Positions 8,858 to 17,071 of a stretch of 42,613 nucleotides of DNA are shown here, in pieces. Positions within the stretch are counted from its first letter, which is position 1, and each line of letters opens with the position of its first letter. Both the position numbers and the translations under genes were made by a program. Origin of the DNA: Bradyrhizobium sp. Leo170 (lineage in GTDB: Bacteria; Pseudomonadota; Alphaproteobacteria; Rhizobiales; Xanthobacteraceae); contig NZ_PSRR01000027.1 in assembly GCF_004296405.1 (NCBI RefSeq), forward strand, positions 1-42,613, in the 5' to 3' direction. The notes beneath the pieces were generated by a model. It saw only the letters and a list, made by a program, of their open reading frames with translations, was not told the DNA's origin and did no database searches.

Positions 8858-9622
8858 TCAGACCGTCTTTTCCGGCCACCGGCAGAGATCGTTGATCAGG
8901 CATACCTCGCAGCGCGGTTTGCGAGCGAGACAGGTGTAGCGGCCGTGCAGGATAAGCCAGTGATGTGCATGCAACATGAACTCGGCCGGAATCACTTTCT
9001 CCAGCCCGAGCTCGACTTCGAGCGGCGTCTTGCCCGGCGCAAGCCCGGTGCGATTGGCGACACGGAACACGTGGGTATCGACCGCCAGAGTATGTTCGCC
9101 ATAGGCCATGTTGAGCACAACATTGGCGGTCTTGCGGCCGGCACCGGGCAGCGACTCGATCTCGGCGCGGGTGCGCGGCACCTGGCCGCCGAAATCGGAG
9201 ATCAGCTTCTCCGATAGCGCGATGACGTTTTTGGCCTTGGTGCGATAGAGGCCGATGGTCCTGATGTAGTCGCGCAGCTTCTCTTCGCCGAGCGCGAGCA
9301 TTTTCTGCGGCGTGTCGGCGACGGCAAACAGCGCCCGCGTCGCCTTGTTGACGCCGGCATCGGTCGCCTGCGCCGAGAGCACGACGGCAACCAGCAGCGT
9401 ATACGGGTTGAGATGCTCGAGCTCTCCCTTCGGCTCCGGATTGGCCTTGCGGAACCGCTCGAATGCTTCGCGCACGTCGGCCGGGGTCCAGGGCTTCGGC
9501 GCTTTAAGGGATTTCTTTGCCGCGCGAGCGGGCGGCCTGGCCACCGGCTTCTTTGCCGACTTTTTCGGCGACGATCGAACGGTGGGTTTCCTGGCGCGTT
9601 GAGCGCGGATGATTTTGGCCAT
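8858..9622 (-). CDS. nth: Endonuclease III, base-excision repair glycosylase/AP lyase
   Basis: From the ATG at 9622 the product is 254 aa, longer than E. coli Nth because of a basic Lys/Ala/Pro-rich N-terminal tail of about 40 residues. The helix-hairpin-helix carries the catalytic Lys in LPGAGRKTANVVL, and the catalytic Asp lies in AVDTHVFRV. Near the C-terminus the [4Fe-4S] loop has exact C-x6-C-x2-C-x5-C spacing. The enzyme removes oxidised pyrimidines and cleaves the abasic site. Alternative in-frame ATGs at 9631 and 9646 exist; the last overlaps the start codon of the divergent DUF2244 gene, so I prefer 9622. The tail may help DNA binding, which is inference. Confidence 0.93.
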   Translation of the reverse strand: MAKIIRAQRARKPTVRSSPKKSAKKPVARPPARAAKKSLKAPKPWTPADVREAFERFRKANPEPKGELEHLNPYTLLVAVVLSAQATDAGVNKATRALFAVADTPQKMLALGEEKLRDYIRTIGLYRTKAKNVIALSEKLISDFGGQVPRTRAEIESLPGAGRKTANVVLNMAYGEHTLAVDTHVFRVANRTGLAPGKTPLEVELGLEKVIPAEFMLHAHHWLILHGRYTCLARKPRCEVCLINDLCRWPEKTV

Positions 9623-9644
9623 GATCGGCATATACTGGTAGGCC

Positions 9645-10160
9645 ATGAGCGCAAGCAACGACTTTGACCCAACGCTTGAACCAGAGCTGTTCTCGGCGCT
9701 GCTGACGCCGCACCGCTCGCTCAACCGCACCGGTTTCATCGTGCTGATGAGCATCGTCAGCGTGGTCAGTTTTGCCGCCGGCGCCGTATTCTGGTGGATC
9801 GGCGCCTGGCCGGTGCTCGGTTTCTTCGGTCTCGACGTGCTGGTCATCTATTGGGCCTTCCGCGTCAATTTCCGCGCGGCCCAGGCCTGCGAGGAAATCA
9901 CAGTGACGCCATCGGAATTACGGGTGCGCCGGGTCAGCCATCGCGGCCATGTCGCGGAATGGGTGCTCAATCCGCTCTGGGTGCAGTTCGAGCAGCAGGT
10001 CGACGCCGAGTTCGGCATCGAGCGGCTCTACCTGGTTTCTAGGGGCCGCGTCGACATCGGCAGCTTCCTGGGTCCGGACGAAAAAGCTAGCTTTGCCAAA
10101 GCCTTAATTGCCGCGCTGAATGCCGCCAAGCGCGGGCCGATCTATAATCCGATCCATTGA
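9645..10160 (+). CDS. DUF2244 membrane protein
   Basis: The product is 171 aa. Two hydrophobic helices lie at about residues 28-48 and 52-70, followed by a cytoplasmic C-terminal domain rich in beta-type sequence (EEITVTPSELRVRRVSHRG, then VWVQFEQQ-like stretches). This matches the DUF2244 family, common in alphaproteobacteria, often beside nth and without known function. The ATG is only nine bases after a TATACT hexamer (9631-9636), so the transcript may be almost leaderless. The gene is head-to-head with nth. Confidence 0.75.
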   Translation: MSASNDFDPTLEPELFSALLTPHRSLNRTGFIVLMSIVSVVSFAAGAVFWWIGAWPVLGFFGLDVLVIYWAFRVNFRAAQACEEITVTPSELRVRRVSHRGHVAEWVLNPLWVQFEQQVDAEFGIERLYLVSRGRVDIGSFLGPDEKASFAKALIAALNAAKRGPIYNPIH

Positions 10161-10214
10161 GGGTTGTCGGAAAACGGGTGGTTGAACAGCCGCATGCGCC
10201 CTAAATCAGCCTCC

Positions 10215-11111
10215 ATGATGACACTCGCCATCCATGACCAGCGTCTGGCCAAGCAGGGCCTCGAGAGCGCTGCGCTGCGCGACTATGATTCGGTACGGCG
10301 CGCGATCGCCTTCATCTCGGAGCGCTGGCGCGCGCAGCCGACGATCGAGGCGGTGGCGGATGCCGCCGGCGTGACGCCGGACGAGTTGCACCACCTGTTC
10401 CGTCGCTGGGCCGGGCTCACGCCAAAGGCGTTCATGCAGGCGCTCACCCTCGACCATGCCAAGAACCTGTTGCGCGATTCCGCGAGCGTGCTCGATGCCG
10501 CGCTCGATTCGGGACTCTCGGGCCCCGGCCGGTTGCACGATCTCTTCGTCACCCACGAAGCGATGTCGCCGGGCGAATGGAAGATTGGCGGCGCAGGCAT
10601 GACGCTGAGCTACGGATTCCACCCCTCGCCATTCGGAACCGCGATCGTGATCGCCACCAGCCGCGGTCTGGCCGGTCTCGCCTTCGCCGATCCCGGGGAC
10701 GAGGCGACGGCATTTGCCGACCTGCGCCGGCGCTGGCCGAACGCAACCTATGTGGAGGATGCCGAAGGCACGGCTCCGATTGCACAGCGCGTCTTCGACA
10801 CCAAACTGTGGCGGCCGGACCAGCCGCTGCGCGTGGTCCTGATCGGCACCGATTTCGAGGTGCGGGTGTGGGAGACGCTGCTGAGGATCCCGATGGGGCG
10901 CGCGGTGTCCTATTCCGACATCGCCTGCAAGATCAACAGCCCGAAGGCCTCGCGCGCCGTCGGCGCCGCAGTCGGTCGCAACCCTGTGTCGTTCGTGGTG
11001 CCCTGCCATCGCGCGCTCGGCAAGAGCGGCGCGCTCACCGGCTATCATTGGGGCATCACCCGCAAGCAGGCGATGCTCGGCTGGGAAGCCGGGCAGTTGG
11101 GATTGAATTAG
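10215..11111 (+). CDS. AraC-type HTH / O6-methylguanine-DNA methyltransferase fusion (Ada-like, lacking N-Ada domain)
   Basis: From the ATG pair at 10215/10218 the product is about 298 aa; an ATG at 10194 and a TTG at 10164 are also in frame. Residues 20-115 form an AraC-type helix-turn-helix domain (PTIEAVADAAGVTPDELHHLFRRW, then GLTPKAFMQ). Residues 125-298 form the Ogt domain, with the active-site PCHR motif (Cys264) followed by GALTGYHWG. The enzyme transfers methyl groups from O6-methylguanine to its own cysteine. Unlike E. coli Ada it has no N-terminal zinc-binding phosphotriester-repair domain, so the usual methylation switch on Cys38 is absent. Any transcriptional role would need another trigger. 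It converges on the GNAT gene, with a palindromic repeat between. Confidence 0.87.
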   Translation: MMTLAIHDQRLAKQGLESAALRDYDSVRRAIAFISERWRAQPTIEAVADAAGVTPDELHHLFRRWAGLTPKAFMQALTLDHAKNLLRDSASVLDAALDSGLSGPGRLHDLFVTHEAMSPGEWKIGGAGMTLSYGFHPSPFGTAIVIATSRGLAGLAFADPGDEATAFADLRRRWPNATYVEDAEGTAPIAQRVFDTKLWRPDQPLRVVLIGTDFEVRVWETLLRIPMGRAVSYSDIACKINSPKASRAVGAAVGRNPVSFVVPCHRALGKSGALTGYHWGITRKQAMLGWEAGQLGLN

Positions 11112-11122
11112 TGAGCGATCCC

Positions 11123-11204
11123 GGTGGGCAAAGGCGCGTAGCGCCGTGCCCACCATCCGCACTCGGCTCGTGATGGTGGGCACGCTGCGCTTTGCCCACC
11201 CTAC
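11123..11204. repeat. Palindromic intergenic repeat (GGTGGGCA family)
   Basis: Two related arms, 11123-11156 and 11173-11200, each contain GTGGGC and GCCCACC blocks in inverted order, so each arm can fold alone and the two can also pair. The element fills the space between two convergent genes. It resembles an intergenic repeat common in Bradyrhizobium. A role as a bidirectional transcript end or RNA stabiliser is plausible but inferred. Confidence 0.7.
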
Positions 11205-11208
11205 AATC

Positions 11209-11739
11209 CTACTTATTCAATCGCTTCCAGAACACCGCCGTGTCGCAGAGCCGGCCGTCGGGAAACAGCGCGTAGTTCGGGATGATCCCGCTCTCGGTCC
11301 AGCCGGCGCGCTTGTAGAGACGATAGCCGTTTTCGCCCGGCACGGTATCGAGCACGAGCAACCAGCGGCCGCGTCTGATGGCTTCGACTTCGATCTGCGC
11401 CATCAGCGCTGCGCCGATGCCGCGCCCGCGCGCGGAACGGTGGACCAGCATCTTTTTCAGGTCGGCGCGGTGCGGCTGGTTGGGCGGCGTGTCGAGTCCC
11501 AACTGGACCGTGCCGACGATCCTGCCATCGAGCTTTGCTGCAAGCAGCACAGTGTCGTCTGACGCGACTGCGCCAGCGACTTCACGAAAGTACGCAAGCC
11601 CATCGGCCTGCGAAAACGGCGCCATGAAGCTGACGCTGGCGCCGCCCTCGACGCAATCGACGAGGACCGATGCGAGCTGCTCGAGGGCTGCGTCCGGTAC
11701 GGGCGCGTCGAGAACGGATATCTCGACGCTGCCGCTCAC
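11209..11739 (-). CDS. GNAT-family N-acetyltransferase
   Basis: The product is 176 aa from a GTG whose bases overlap the gpmA stop codon (GTGA), indicating translational coupling to gpmA. The acetyl-CoA binding motif A is clear ([16 protein letters not shown], about residues 97-112). A beta-strand/helix pair with [21 protein letters not shown] follows, as in small-molecule or antibiotic acetyltransferases of the GNAT fold. The substrate cannot be inferred. It is the last gene of the dapB-gpmA unit and ends beside the palindromic repeat at 11123-11204. Confidence 0.85.
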   Translation of the reverse strand: MSGSVEISVLDAPVPDAALEQLASVLVDCVEGGASVSFMAPFSQADGLAYFREVAGAVASDDTVLLAAKLDGRIVGTVQLGLDTPPNQPHRADLKKMLVHRSARGRGIGAALMAQIEVEAIRRGRWLLVLDTVPGENGYRLYKRAGWTESGIIPNYALFPDGRLCDTAVFWKRLNK

Positions 11740-12359
11740 GCCGCCAGGTCGAGCTTTGAGGCGACGGTGGAATCGGCGTTGAGGCGGTAGATGATAGGTG
11801 CGCCGGTCGCCAGCTCGCGCTTCAGGATCTGCTCGGGCGACAGTTTCTCCAGCACCATGATCAGCGCGCGCAGCGAATTGCCGTGGGCGGCGACCAGCGT
11901 TCGTTCGCCGCGCAGCACGCAGGGCAGGATCTCCTGCACGTAATACGGCAGCGTGCGCGCCAGCGTATCCTTCAGGCTTTCACCGCCGGGCGGCGAGACG
12001 TCGTAGGAGCGGCGCCAGATCAGGACCTGCTCCTCGCCCCACTTCTTGCGGGCGTCGTCCTTGTTGAGACCGGAGAGATCGCCGTAGTCGCGTTCATTGA
12101 GCGCGAGGTTCTTGAGCGTCTTCAATCCGGTCTGGCCGATTTCGGCGAGCGCCAGATCGAGCGTATGCTGCGCGCGCTTCAGCACCGACGTAAAGGCGAT
12201 GTCGAACGACAGTCCTTGCGCCTTCAACTTGCGGCCGGCCTCTTTCGCTTCGGCAATGCCCTGCTCGGTGAGATCGGGGTCTTTCCAACCGGTGAAGAGA
12301 TTCTTCAGATTCCATTCACTCTGGCCATGGCGCACCAGCACGAGAAGACGATCGCTCAT
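11736..12359 (-). CDS. gpmA: 2,3-bisphosphoglycerate-dependent phosphoglycerate mutase
   Basis: The product is 207 aa, typical of the short alphaproteobacterial dPGM form. The phospho-acceptor motif [10 protein letters not shown] begins at residue 8 with His11 as the histidine phosphorylated in catalysis. [15 protein letters not shown] and [13 protein letters not shown] are the substrate-binding loops, and [11 protein letters not shown] carries the second catalytic His. It interconverts 3- and 2-phosphoglycerate in glycolysis and gluconeogenesis. The start at 12359 gives the standard N-terminus; the frame is open upstream through the intergenic repeat. It lies downstream of dapB with a palindromic repeat between the two genes, and its stop overlaps the following GNAT start. 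Confidence 0.95.
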   Translation of the reverse strand: MSDRLLVLVRHGQSEWNLKNLFTGWKDPDLTEQGIAEAKEAGRKLKAQGLSFDIAFTSVLKRAQHTLDLALAEIGQTGLKTLKNLALNERDYGDLSGLNKDDARKKWGEEQVLIWRRSYDVSPPGGESLKDTLARTLPYYVQEILPCVLRGERTLVAAHGNSLRALIMVLEKLSPEQILKRELATGAPIIYRLNADSTVASKLDLAA

Positions 12360-12376
12360 TCCAAATTCCGTTCTTG

Positions 12377-12427
12377 TTTGAGCATGATCATTTCGGAAAA
12401 CCGGTTCCCGCTTTTCCGGATCACGCG
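12377..12427. repeat. Palindromic repeat, GAGCATGATC family (copy 1)
   Basis: The segment contains GAGCATGATC followed by an imperfect hairpin in which GGAAAACCGG pairs with the later CTTTTCCGGA. It fills the dapB-gpmA gap and ends at the dapB stop codon. Related copies lie at 22391, 27913 and 39269, with more distant relatives at 16187 and 26297. It would be present in a dapB-gpmA transcript, so it could act on mRNA stability. Confidence 0.7.
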
Positions 12428-13243
12428 TTAGACGTCGGAGAGCCCCAGCACATCCATCATGGAGTATAGCCCGGGCTCCTTGCCATGTGCCCATAGCGCC
12501 GCCTTGATCGCGCCATGCGCAAAGATCATGCGGTCCTCGGCAAGATGCGACAGCGTGATGCGCTCATGCGGTCCGGCGAAGATCACGCTGTGGTCGCCGG
12601 GCACCGTGCCGCCGCGCAGCGAGGCAAAGCCGATATCGCCGGCACGGCGCGCACCAGTGTGGCCATCGCGGCCACGGGCCGAGTGCCTGTCGAGCGCAAT
12701 GCCACGGCCAGCCGCAGCAGCCTCGCCGAGCAGGAGGGCGGTGCCGGAGGGTGCGTCGACCTTGGCCTTGTGGTGCATCTCGACGATCTCGATGTCGAAG
12801 GCATTGTCGAGCGATTTCGCGACCTGCTGAACGAGGGCCGCCAAGAGATTGACGCCGAGGCTCATATTGCCGGACTTCACCACCACGGCGCGATTGGTGA
12901 CGCTTCGGATCACCGCGTCATCGGACGCCGACAGCCCGGTGGTGCCGATGACATGGACGAGGCCACGCTCGACTGCGATCGCGACATTGGCGATCGTCGC
13001 CGCCGGCACGGTGAAATCCAGGATGCCGTCGGCATTGGCCGAGAGCGACCAAAGATCAGCCGACAATTTGACGCCGTTGGCAGGCAGGCCCGCGAGCACG
13101 CCGGCGTCCTCCCCGAGAAGCTCGGAGCCGGGCGCTTCCAGCGCACCGGTCAGAACCGCGCCCGGGGTCTCCGAGATGGCACGCGTCAAGGCGCGGCCCA
13201 TCCGGCCGCCGGCCCCCGCAACGATCAAGCGCATATCGGCCAT
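12428..13243 (-). CDS. dapB: 4-hydroxy-tetrahydrodipicolinate reductase
   Basis: The product is 271 aa. The NAD(P)-binding motif is at the N-terminus ([12 protein letters not shown], residues 8-19) and the catalytic and substrate segment is [15 protein letters not shown] (about residues 156-170), with the His-His-Lys set of the family. Other family signatures are GTTGLSA and SGNMSLGVN. It reduces hydroxy-tetrahydrodipicolinate in the diaminopimelate/lysine pathway that feeds peptidoglycan. It is the first gene of a minus-strand unit with gpmA and a GNAT gene; the link with gpmA is positional, not biochemical. Confidence 0.96.
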   Translation of the reverse strand: MADMRLIVAGAGGRMGRALTRAISETPGAVLTGALEAPGSELLGEDAGVLAGLPANGVKLSADLWSLSANADGILDFTVPAATIANVAIAVERGLVHVIGTTGLSASDDAVIRSVTNRAVVVKSGNMSLGVNLLAALVQQVAKSLDNAFDIEIVEMHHKAKVDAPSGTALLLGEAAAAGRGIALDRHSARGRDGHTGARRAGDIGFASLRGGTVPGDHSVIFAGPHERITLSHLAEDRMIFAHGAIKAALWAHGKEPGLYSMMDVLGLSDV

Positions 13244-13413
13244 GGCTTATCCCTCTCCACGCCTATAGCGGGCGCAGCCCATTCCGGCAACCGAGTCTCT
13301 TGCGAGACGTTCCCATAGGCAAGCAAAAGCTGGAAACGAGGCGGGTAGAAGGATGGTCCAACCTGGCCCCGCCGGCGGGATCGCCCAGGCCGCCATCCGG
13401 CGTACCCGCGTGG

Positions 13414-14430
13414 CTATAGGGCTAGTTCCAACTGCTTTTCCAAGACGACCTGGCCGTCGCGTTCGACAGTATAGGTCGCCTTGTAGGTGCCGTGGTCCCA
13501 GCCGTTCGGCGGGCGCTTTTTGCCCGCAAACAACATGTACTGCGCCTTGTTGCTCTGAAGCGGCGCGGTTCGATTTTCGGCAAGAACTTGTCCCTGCGGG
13601 TCCTTGATCACCAGCCCCTGGGTGTCTCCCGCTTTCAGCCCGATGGCGCGGATGAAAGCAACAAGCGCGGGGGAATTGGCGGATACGGATTGCCCCTCCG
13701 CACTTGCCTCCTCAATGAGTTCCATGGTCGGCGGACCGCTCATGAAGCCGGCGTTCAGGACCGCTCGTTCCTGATACGCAAGCCGAGCGCGGAGCGCAGG
13801 CTGCCAAAGAGATTCGCCGCCACCGCATGAGCCGGGAACGGCACCATAGGCGAAGGGATCTACGATGGCTCCTTTGTACCTGACGGTGAAATGCAAATGA
13901 GGATATTCGGTCAGACCGGACAGACCGATGCGGCCGAGCCGCTGCCCGCGGGCGACGTCGTCGCCGGGCTTCACCGCCAGGCTGCCATTGGCCATATGGC
14001 AGTATTGGGTTTCCCAACCGCCGGGATGTTCGATGAGGACGCCGTTGCCGCATTCAACATCGCGCACGGCCTCGCGCGCCGTCTTGCCGAACGCGCCATC
14101 GGGCACGCCGTCGCGCATGCGAAGAACGCGGCCGCTTGCGGAAGCGAGCACGTCCACGCCGGATTTTTGCGCCGCGAGTGAGGGAATACGAAAGTCCGTC
14201 CCGTTATGTGCGTCGTAGGTGAGCGAGCCGCATTTATAATCGCGGCTCGACTGCGAAGGGTCGTCATCAACATAGTTCTGGATGTAGCAGGTCTGGCCAA
14301 TCTCGCAGCCGACGGGCATTGCGAGCTCGATGTTCTCCGCGCGCGCGGAGCCGGCAAAGCCGACTGCCGCCGCAATCACTGCGACGGACCGCATGAATCC
14401 GTGGGAGATGATAAATGGCCTCGGTATCAT
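13414..14430 (-). CDS. M23 family (LytM-type) secreted metallopeptidase
   Basis: The product is 338 aa from the ATG at 14430; an ATG at 14394 would give a shorter leader that still serves as a signal peptide (RSVAVIAAAVGFAGSARA). The LytM zinc site is present: HNGTDFRIP (His and Asp ligands, about residues 75-79), an intermediate EHPGGWETQYCHM segment with the catalytic His, and PHLHFTVR with the third ligand. A C-terminal domain of about 120 residues without a recognised family follows. Enzymes of this type cleave peptidoglycan cross-bridges, but the long insertion with extra cysteines (CEIGQTCYIQ, KCGS, DVECG, GSCGGG) is unusual. These cysteines could form disulfides in the periplasm. The roughly 170 bases downstream, before dapB, hold nothing I recognise. 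Confidence 0.85.
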   Translation of the reverse strand: MIPRPFIISHGFMRSVAVIAAAVGFAGSARAENIELAMPVGCEIGQTCYIQNYVDDDPSQSSRDYKCGSLTYDAHNGTDFRIPSLAAQKSGVDVLASASGRVLRMRDGVPDGAFGKTAREAVRDVECGNGVLIEHPGGWETQYCHMANGSLAVKPGDDVARGQRLGRIGLSGLTEYPHLHFTVRYKGAIVDPFAYGAVPGSCGGGESLWQPALRARLAYQERAVLNAGFMSGPPTMELIEEASAEGQSVSANSPALVAFIRAIGLKAGDTQGLVIKDPQGQVLAENRTAPLQSNKAQYMLFAGKKRPPNGWDHGTYKATYTVERDGQVVLEKQLELAL

Positions 14431-14524
14431 CTGGCGGAAGCCTATCAGCTATCCAGCGGAGGAACTTTCCCGACCAACATTCGGACAAAGCGTGGCTCGC
14501 CATCCTCTCGCGAAGAATGCTCGC

Positions 14525-14827
14525 TCAGGATTGCGGCGCCTCGTAGCCTTCGATGATGATGAGATCGGCGATCGAATGCGGCTGCCGAACCTTGATGTTG
14601 GCCTGATATTCCGGCGAGCGATAGCAGGCTAGCGCTGTTTCGTAGTCGGGAAACTCGATCACGACGTTGCGGGAACGGCTCTGGCCTTCGACCGCAGTGA
14701 ACTTGCCGCCGCGCACGACAAACTTGCCACCGAATTTCTGGAAGATGGCCGGGTTGGCCGCTATGTAGGGCTTGTATCCCTCCTCGTTGTGAACGTCGAC
14801 GCGTCCGATCCAGTATCCCTTGGCCAT
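14525..14827 (-). CDS. DUF1330 family protein
   Basis: The product is 100 aa with an AGGGA-type ribosome site immediately upstream. It begins KGYWIGRVDVHNEEGYKPYI and contains VVIEFPDYETALACYRSPEYQ, both hallmarks of the DUF1330 family, a dimeric alpha+beta-barrel fold related to small monooxygenases. No function is known for most members. It follows pyrF by 19 bases on the same strand, so it is probably the last gene of the FMN reductase-pyrF unit. Confidence 0.85.
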   Translation of the reverse strand: MAKGYWIGRVDVHNEEGYKPYIAANPAIFQKFGGKFVVRGGKFTAVEGQSRSRNVVIEFPDYETALACYRSPEYQANIKVRQPHSIADLIIIEGYEAPQS

Positions 14828-14846
14828 CCCTTTTTCTCCCTTGTCG

Positions 14847-15557
14847 TTAGCCTAGCACCTGCGCAATCTCAGCCTGAATGATATCTGCGGCGGCTTTGGG
14901 GTCACTGGCCTCCAGGATCGGCCGCCCCACCACCAGATAGTCGGCGCCGGCGGCGATTGCACGTGACGGCGTCATGATGCGCTTCTGATCGCCGCTCGCG
15001 GAACCGGCCGGGCGGATGCCGGGCGTCACCAGCTTCATCTGGTGTCCGACGATCTTGCGCAACGAGGCCGCCTCCTCCGGCGAACTCACGAGCCCGTCGA
15101 CGCCGAGCACCTGCGCCTGCTGCGCGCGCGCCTCGACGAGATCGGCAACGTTGAAGCGATAGCCTGCGGCGTGGAGATCATTGTCGTCATAGGACGTCAG
15201 CACCGTGACCGCGAGAATCCTGAGGTTCGATCCCGCGCGCGCCTCCACGGCCGCCTTCATGGTCTGCGGATAAGCGTGCACGGTGAGGAAGGTGGCGCCA
15301 AGTGTCGCGATGCTCTCGACGCCGCGCGCGACGGTGTTGCCGATGTCATGCAGCTTGAGATCGATGAAGACCTTCTTGCCGGCAGTTGCGAGCGCGCGCG
15401 CCAGCGGCAGGCCGCCGGCATAAGCGAGCTGATAGCCGATCTTGTAGAAGTTCACGCTGTCGCCGAGTTTGTAGATCATCGCTTCCGCCGCAGCGATGCT
15501 GGACAAATCGAGCGCCACGATCAGGCGGTCCTTCGGTGCGATATCGGCTGGCTGCAT
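14847..15557 (-). CDS. pyrF: Orotidine 5'-phosphate decarboxylase
   Basis: The product is 236 aa, the standard bacterial length. The active-site motif [11 protein letters not shown] (about residues 66-76) carries the Lys-Asp pair, and the phosphate-binding end is YLVVGRPI. Upstream, IVALDLSS and YKIGYQL match the first two strands of the TIM barrel. It makes UMP in pyrimidine synthesis. The ribosome site GAGGTGA overlaps the end of the preceding reductase gene (six-base gap), which indicates an operon. Confidence 0.96.
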   Translation of the reverse strand: MQPADIAPKDRLIVALDLSSIAAAEAMIYKLGDSVNFYKIGYQLAYAGGLPLARALATAGKKVFIDLKLHDIGNTVARGVESIATLGATFLTVHAYPQTMKAAVEARAGSNLRILAVTVLTSYDDNDLHAAGYRFNVADLVEARAQQAQVLGVDGLVSSPEEAASLRKIVGHQMKLVTPGIRPAGSASGDQKRIMTPSRAIAAGADYLVVGRPILEASDPKAAADIIQAEIAQVLG

Positions 15558-15563
15558 GTCACC

Positions 15564-16142
15564 TCACATCATGCGTTGGGAAAGGTCGATCAATTGCCGC
15601 GCCATTGCCTGCATCGCCTCGATATCGGCGGGATGCCTCAGGTGATCCATGTCGTCATAGGCATGTTCGGCAAATGACAGCGCGAGCTGGTTCGGGATCA
15701 CGGTGGCCTGGCAGGCGGACAGGATGAGGCGCAGCGCCGCCAGTGCGCGGCTGCCGCCGAGCCGGCCGCCGGAAGCGGCAGCGATGGCGAAGACACGATC
15801 GCGAAACACCTGGCCGCGAACCTCATGGGGATCCTGCACGCGGCTCACCCAATCGATGGTGTTCTTGACCAGCGGCGGCACGGAGGAATTATATTCCGGC
15901 GTCACGATCAGGACACCATGATGGGCGCCGATCATGCGCTTGAGATTGATCGCGTTTTTCGGCACGCCGGATTTCGCCTGCAGGTCACCGTCATAGATCG
16001 GCAGTGGAAAATCGGCCAGCGAGATGCGGCTGACCTCGGCGCCCGCCTGCGCGAGCTCATGCGCCGCAACGGCCGCAAGCTTCGCGTTGAGCGAACCTGA
16101 TCGCAGCGACCCCGGGATCACAAGTATTTTCAGCGCAGACAT
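15564..16142 (-). CDS. NADPH-dependent FMN reductase (flavodoxin fold)
   Basis: From the ATG at 16142 the product is 192 aa. The phosphate-binding loop of the flavin site is GSLRSGSLNAKLA (about residues 11-23) and a second flavin loop is TPEYNSSVPPLVKNTIDW (about 78-95). This is the NADPH-dependent FMN reductase / azoreductase-like family (quinone, chromate or FMN reduction). The exact substrate cannot be determined. The frame is open upstream into the repeat at 16187, but 16142 gives the normal family N-terminus. It is first in a probable unit with pyrF and a DUF1330 gene. Confidence 0.88.
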   Translation of the reverse strand: MSALKILVIPGSLRSGSLNAKLAAVAAHELAQAGAEVSRISLADFPLPIYDGDLQAKSGVPKNAINLKRMIGAHHGVLIVTPEYNSSVPPLVKNTIDWVSRVQDPHEVRGQVFRDRVFAIAAASGGRLGGSRALAALRLILSACQATVIPNQLALSFAEHAYDDMDHLRHPADIEAMQAMARQLIDLSQRMM

Positions 16143-16186
16143 TATTTTTGAATCGCGTTCGGCAGACCCGCCGCGCGATGCGCAGC

Positions 16187-16270
16187 GAGCATTTTCGCAG
16201 AAAATGCTCTTAGCCAATAAATTGCGCGTATTCTATGCGCAAAACCGGCGTCCACTTTTGCGGAATACGC
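16187..16270. repeat. Two adjacent hairpin repeats beside pmtA
   Basis: The first hairpin is GAGCATTTTC/GAAAATGCTC around a 3-nt loop (16187-16209), a perfect 10-bp stem. The second has outer arms GCGTATTC (16226-16233) and GAATACGC (16263-16270) and an inner AAAACCGGCGTCCACTTTT core that resembles the GAGCATGATC repeat family. The pair abuts the pmtA stop and could end its transcript or protect its 3' end. It also forms the upstream region of the reductase gene. Confidence 0.65.
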
Positions 16271-16272
16271 GC

Positions 16273-16875
16273 CTACCGCCCTTTGCGATACACCCAGACC
16301 CGGGCGGGCGGAAGGTTCATCCAGATCCGCTCGGAAGCTTCTGTGGACACGCCCGGCAGCGATTTCGGGATCGGCGGGACGACCGAATAGGTGAACTGGA
16401 CGAAGGGAGCGCCCGGCGCCAGCGCCACGAAGGCATCGCGGATCAGCCTTAGGCGGGTGATCATCGGTTTGGTGACCAGAGGCAGGCCAGAAACCATCGC
16501 CGCGGCCGGTGCGGGCAACACATCCCAGAGCGAGTCCCGAAGCTTGTAGGCGTCGCCCTGCACCACTTTGGCCTGCGGATAGCGCTCGCGCAGCAGCGCG
16601 CAGAAGCTGGGATTGTATTCGACCAGTACGAGACGCTTCTGATCGACGCCATGTTCGATCAGCGCGTTGGTGATCGCACCGGTCCCGGGACCAAGTTCGA
16701 CGACGGGACCTTCCGATCTGACATCGACATATTGCGCCATCGTGCGCGCCAGCAGCCGGCTCGACGGCATCACTGCGCCAACATGCAGCGGTTTTTCGAT
16801 CCATGACCGGAGGAAGCGGACCTCGTCGTCGAGACGGGGCTTCTTCAACGGACGCACGGACGATTGCAGGGGCAT
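16273..16875 (-). CDS. pmtA: Class I SAM-dependent methyltransferase, PmtA-like (phosphatidylethanolamine N-methyltransferase)
   Basis: The product is 200 aa. The SAM-binding motif I is VVELGPGTGAITNALIE (about residues 58-74) and motif II ends in VLVEYNPSFCALLRERYP. The N-terminal RFLRSWIEKPLHVGAVMPSSRLLARTMA and the segment MVSGLPLVTKP are typical of the Sinorhizobium-type PmtA group, which methylates phosphatidylethanolamine towards phosphatidylcholine. The family also includes rRNA dimethylase-like relatives, so assignment to PmtA is probable, not certain. Upstream (16876-17071) there is only a short stem-loop next to the dnaJ end. Confidence 0.68.
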   Translation of the reverse strand: MPLQSSVRPLKKPRLDDEVRFLRSWIEKPLHVGAVMPSSRLLARTMAQYVDVRSEGPVVELGPGTGAITNALIEHGVDQKRLVLVEYNPSFCALLRERYPQAKVVQGDAYKLRDSLWDVLPAPAAAMVSGLPLVTKPMITRLRLIRDAFVALAPGAPFVQFTYSVVPPIPKSLPGVSTEASERIWMNLPPARVWVYRKGR

Positions 16876-16977
16876 GTCGCTACCAGGCGGGACCGCGCGA
16901 GCGGCTGTCAGAAAACAGTCATAAAGAGGTATAGGTCGAAACCGTTATGGTCAAGCAGATCGCCCACGCATCTGATC

Positions 16978-17002
16978 CGCCAAACTGTGACGGGGTTTGG
17001 CG
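16978..17002. terminator. Stem-loop downstream of dnaJ
   Basis: An 8-bp perfect stem (CGCCAAAC/GTTTGGCG) with a 9-nt loop lies about 70 bases past the dnaJ stop. There is no U-run after it on the minus strand, so it may be a Rho-assisted end or a 3' stabiliser. It could also sit in the promoter region of the pmtA-like gene. Confidence 0.35.
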
Positions 17003-17071
17003 ATAACGCCATGCACCAATTTGGATTTCAGCGCCATGGCGCGCGCTGCCAGGACCACTTCTGCCAGCACG

